DNA of 6,697 nucleotides, taken from contig JAZFYD010000203.1 of NCBI GenBank assembly GCA_036443405.1, forward strand, positions 1-6,697. The letters are read 5' to 3'. Below are positions 4,259 through 6,697 of this stretch, one piece after another; within the stretch, counting starts at the first letter, position 1, and each line of letters begins with the position of its first letter. The notes under the pieces were generated by a model. That model worked only from the letters and a program-made list of their open reading frames with translations. It searched no databases and was not told the DNA's origin. A program made the position numbers and the translations under genes. Source of the DNA: JAZFYD01 sp036443405. GTDB taxonomy: Bacteria; Planctomycetota; PLA2.

Positions 4259-6493
4259 ATGTCCGAAGGTGACGCGATCCCCGTCGAAGCGTTTCGATCC
4301 CGTATCGGATCGGCGCTAGGCAGTCGCGACTATGCTGAAGTCGAGGCCGGTTGGAAAGAGTACTCCAGCCTGCACCCCGGCGAGCGCGACTACCTGCTCG
4401 GAGTCACCGAGCAACTGACCAAGAGCGACAAGGGTGCTCTCGCGGGCGAGCTGCTTGCGGGATTTGCCGCGCAGCTCCAGGCCGCCGACGACGCGGAGGG
4501 CGCATTCGAAGTTGCCCGCCAGTCGTTGCGCGCAAGCCAGCGCACCGAGGGGCTCCGAGAGCTTCTCGTGTTGACGTATCAGGCACGCCACGCCTCCAAC
4601 GCGAACCTCGATCGTTTCCTCGCCAAATCCGGCCTGCCGGAAGAGGGCGGAAGCATGCGCCCGCAGGTCGACGCGCTCGACCGCTACTTGACCTTTGAAG
4701 AAGGCGCGTACGTCTATCACAAGGGCGGCTGGGGCTACGGCGAGGTTGTCGAATTCGATCCGGACGAAGAGTCCATGGTCGTCGACTTCCAGAAACGCCG
4801 CGGCCACCAAATGAACATCCTCTCGGCCACCAAGATCCTGAAGCGGCTCCCGAACGACCACTTCGGCGTGTATCAGCACTATCGCCGGGAAGAACTCGAC
4901 GCGTTGATCAAGGACGACCCGGCTGGCGTCTTCCGGATCTTCCTACGGTCGTTTTCCGGCAAGGCGCAGCTCAAGAAGATTCGCGAGTCGATCGTTCCCG
5001 CGATCATGGCCAAAGAAGAGTGGTCGCGCTGGTGGAACCGCGCGAAGAAAGCGATCCTCAAGGATCCCGAGATTCGCATCGGCAAGGGTTCGTCGCCGCT
5101 CATGGAGCTGCGCGACAAGGCCAAACCCATCGAGGTCGAGGTCGCCGAGAAGATGCGCGCCCTCGCCGACGGATTGGGCCAGGCGGCGCTCGCGCGCGAA
5201 TATCTGCGCAATCTCGACCTGGTTCCGGCGCTCGCGGAGGCGGTCGCGAAGGTTGTCCGGGAATCGCTGGACCGCGCCACCATCTCAGATCCGTCGCGGC
5301 TCGCGCTGCTTTACCTGCTGTCGGACCTCAAACTGGACGAATCCGCCCAGGCGGGCGAAGACGCCATCGGCATGGTCAAGGGCACGGATAACCTCCGCGG
5401 GCTCATCTCGAAACTGGAATTGAGTGACCGCAAACGCAGCGTCCAAACCATCGCCGAGGCGGCCGCCTCGGGTTGGACCGATCAGGTCGCGGCGATGATG
5501 GAGGGCGGCGACGTTGACCTCGCCGATCTCTGCCTGGATCTGCTCGCCAAGAAGCGGCCGGACATACTGATCAATCTCTTCACGCGGCTGAGCACAAACC
5601 CGCGCGAGCATCCCACGCTGTTCCTGTGGTACGCGCGCAACTACTTGGGCGGCAACATCCCCGCGGAACTCGTGCCCGGCGAGAGCGCGGATGCGACGAT
5701 GGACAAGCTGCTCACGCTCTCGAACCAGATCGGGCTCGAGCAAAAGCGCGGGGGCGACGAGAGCCTCAAGGAGTTCCTGCGCCAGCTTCGCAGCTTCCTC
5801 ACAGCACGCCGGATGAAGCTGTTCCACACGTATGTCGAGAGCATCAGCCTCGATTACGCGCGTTTCTTAAACGCGAAGATCTCACGCAACCGCGGGCTGA
5901 CCGATCAGACCAAGCGAAGCCTCGTTGAAGTGCTCGAAATCAACCACCCGAAACTCAACGAGACCGGGCGCGAAGCGCCGACGGGCGGCGTCCCCGACGA
6001 CGTCATCTACACGACGCTGCGCGGCTACCACAGCAAGGAAGCCGAGCTGCGCCACATGGTCGACGAGGAGATTCCGGAAAACGCCGCCGACCTGGGACGC
6101 GCCGCGTCGTTCGGCGACATGTCGGAGAACGCGGAGTACTCCGCCGCGCTCGAGAAACAGAGTTTCTTGATGCAAAGGGTGTCGGAGCTGCGCACCGCAC
6201 TCGAACGCGCCCGGATCATCGAGCAGCCGGAAGGCCCCTACGAGAAGGTGGTCATCGGGACGCGCGTCGGTGTGCGCAACGAAACCCGTGGCGCCGACGA
6301 GTCGTTCTCGATTCTCGGCCCGTGGGATGTCGATCTCGACAAGGGCATCATCTCCTACCTCTCACCGGTAGGAAAAGGCCTGCTGGGCCGAGCGCTCAAC
6401 GAGCGCACCGAGATCGAGTTGCCCGAAGGCAGCGCGGCCTACGTGGTCAACAGCATCGACAACGACAAGTATTTGGAGGAGAGCAGCCAGTAG
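4259..6493 (+). CDS. greA: Long-form transcription elongation factor GreA with N-terminal extension
   Basis: GreA enters the RNA polymerase secondary channel and stimulates cleavage of backtracked transcripts. The C-terminal 160 residues are a complete GreA. The coiled-coil (about 585-660) carries the tip GDMSENAEY, with the two catalytic-tip acids D620 and E623 matching D41 and E44 of E. coli GreA. The FKBP-like domain (about 665-742) contains ILGPWDVD, ISYLSPVGKGLLG and a terminal AAYVVNSID. The roughly 580 residues before it are mostly helical and TPR-like at the start. A compact beta-rich, SH3-like segment follows (about 147-202, GGWGYGEVVEFD, W158), then a tryptophan cluster EEWSRWWNRAKKAI (W255, W258, W259). 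This architecture is known from long GreA proteins of Chlamydiae and spirochaetes (N-terminal family COG1747), so it is not a chance fusion. The roles of the added domains are inferred only; the SH3-like fold suggests contact with polymerase or nucleic acid. The last codons and the TAG form a hairpin. Identity is very secure. Confidence 0.95.
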   Translation: MSEGDAIPVEAFRSRIGSALGSRDYAEVEAGWKEYSSLHPGERDYLLGVTEQLTKSDKGALAGELLAGFAAQLQAADDAEGAFEVARQSLRASQRTEGLRELLVLTYQARHASNANLDRFLAKSGLPEEGGSMRPQVDALDRYLTFEEGAYVYHKGGWGYGEVVEFDPDEESMVVDFQKRRGHQMNILSATKILKRLPNDHFGVYQHYRREELDALIKDDPAGVFRIFLRSFSGKAQLKKIRESIVPAIMAKEEWSRWWNRAKKAILKDPEIRIGKGSSPLMELRDKAKPIEVEVAEKMRALADGLGQAALAREYLRNLDLVPALAEAVAKVVRESLDRATISDPSRLALLYLLSDLKLDESAQAGEDAIGMVKGTDNLRGLISKLELSDRKRSVQTIAEAAASGWTDQVAAMMEGGDVDLADLCLDLLAKKRPDILINLFTRLSTNPREHPTLFLWYARNYLGGNIPAELVPGESADATMDKLLTLSNQIGLEQKRGGDESLKEFLRQLRSFLTARRMKLFHTYVESISLDYARFLNAKISRNRGLTDQTKRSLVEVLEINHPKLNETGREAPTGGVPDDVIYTTLRGYHSKEAELRHMVDEEIPENAADLGRAASFGDMSENAEYSAALEKQSFLMQRVSELRTALERARIIEQPEGPYEKVVIGTRVGVRNETRGADESFSILGPWDVDLDKGIISYLSPVGKGLLGRALNERTEIELPEGSAAYVVNSIDNDKYLEESSQ

Positions 6494-6503
6494 GCTGCTC
6501 TCC
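6478..6503 (+). terminator. Hairpin spanning the greA stop codon, likely terminator
   Basis: GGAGAGCAGCC (6478-6488) pairs perfectly with GGCTGCTCTCC (6493-6503) around the loop AGTA. The TAG stop (6491-6493) straddles the loop and the right arm. The following CTCGGCCTCGG has no T run, so it may be a non-canonical terminator or an mRNA 3'-end stabiliser. Confidence 0.6.
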
Positions 6504-6625
6504 CTCGGCCTCGGCCTATACCTCGGGCCTTATCCTCTGCCTCGACCCCATCCTCCAAAGTCCGACGTGAAAGGCCCAGGATCAGGCGGAGGCGCAGGCC
6601 TTAGGCGGAGGCGGAGCGCGCTACG
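6504..6625. repeat. GCCTCG/GCCTCC-rich convergent spacer
   Basis: This spacer between convergent genes is made of imperfect six-base repeats. On the plus strand it has CTCGGCCTCGGCCTATACC (6504-6522). Reading the minus strand from 6618 gives CTCCGCCTCCGCCTAAGGCC, so the spacer is a quasi-inverted repeat. No gene is seen in it. Confidence 0.5.
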
Positions 6626-6697
6626 CTAGCCAAACACAGCCTGAAACGCCTGGTCCAGATCCGCGCGCCGGTCATCCACGTCTTCGATCCCCACGCT
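6626..6697 (-). CDS. C-terminal fragment, probable Cys/Met-metabolism PLP enzyme (partial)
   Basis: The minus strand from the window edge is open for 23 codons ending in TAG at 6626-6628, reading SVGIEDVDDRRADLDQAFQ then AVFG. An ending of the form (L)SVGIED..DL..DL.QA is characteristic of trans-sulfuration-type PLP enzymes such as O-acetylhomoserine sulfhydrylase and cystathionine gamma-synthase. These make homocysteine or cystathionine from activated homoserine. The catalytic lysine and the rest of the fold lie outside the window, so the assignment rests on this short tail only. The gene converges on greA. It could be another protein with a similar acidic, amphipathic final helix. Confidence 0.6.
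   Translation of the reverse strand, partial: SVGIEDVDDRRADLDQAFQAVFG

Noticed and set aside
4316..4879. Minus-strand 187-codon open frame opposite greA
   Set aside because: It is a shadow of the conserved N-terminal GreA extension, with no recognisable motif.
1..6697. CRISPR array, tRNA, rRNA, insertion sequence, phage or toxin-antitoxin genes
   Set aside because: None is visible. The repeats at 2472-2889 are irregularly spaced hairpins in both orientations, and those at 3007-3152 are coding tandem repeats, so neither is a CRISPR.

Overview
The window is a GC-rich, chromosome-like stretch of a bacterium, with no phage, plasmid or insertion-sequence genes. The gene set fits a Gram-negative-type lineage. 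It has an NtrB/NtrC-style two-component pair working with sigma-54, a lysine-rich histone-H1-like protein, a YciA/YkhA-type acyl-CoA thioesterase, and a long GreA with the large N-terminal extension known from Chlamydiae, spirochaetes and some other phyla. A deltaproteobacterium-like or PVC-related organism is plausible. The sequence alone does not fix the phylum.

Layout from left to right. A 5'-truncated PAS histidine kinase (1-1083, +) overlaps by ATGA a sigma-54-dependent response regulator (1080-2471, +). Next comes a 486-base non-coding stretch. It is built largely of four copies of a roughly 50-bp hairpin-forming repeat, one inverted relative to the others, and it ends in an intrinsic terminator facing left. 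That terminator serves a minus-strand gene (2958-3236) for a 92-residue protein made almost only of Lys, Ala, Arg and Thr and carrying 54-bp tandem repeats. A visibly AT-richer divergent spacer (3237-3613) separates it from the thioesterase gene (3614-4096, +). After a 162-base gap comes the 744-residue long GreA (4259-6493, +), whose stop codon sits in the loop of a perfect 11-bp hairpin. At the right edge, convergent with greA, is the last 23 codons of a minus-strand gene (6626-6697) whose ending resembles Cys/Met-metabolism PLP enzymes.

The kinase and regulator form one signalling unit: the signal is sensed in the PAS and upstream part, then passes by His-to-Asp phosphotransfer to a sigma-54 activator. 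No clear -24/-12 promoter was found in the window, so its targets probably lie elsewhere. The other genes look like independent housekeeping units (nucleoid or chromatin, acyl-CoA metabolism, transcript cleavage, sulfur amino acid synthesis) rather than one pathway. No defence, mobile or otherwise new multi-gene system was found. The most unusual items are the intergenic hairpin repeats with compensating base changes, the expandable lysine-rich gene, the multi-domain GreA, and stop codons embedded in palindromes.
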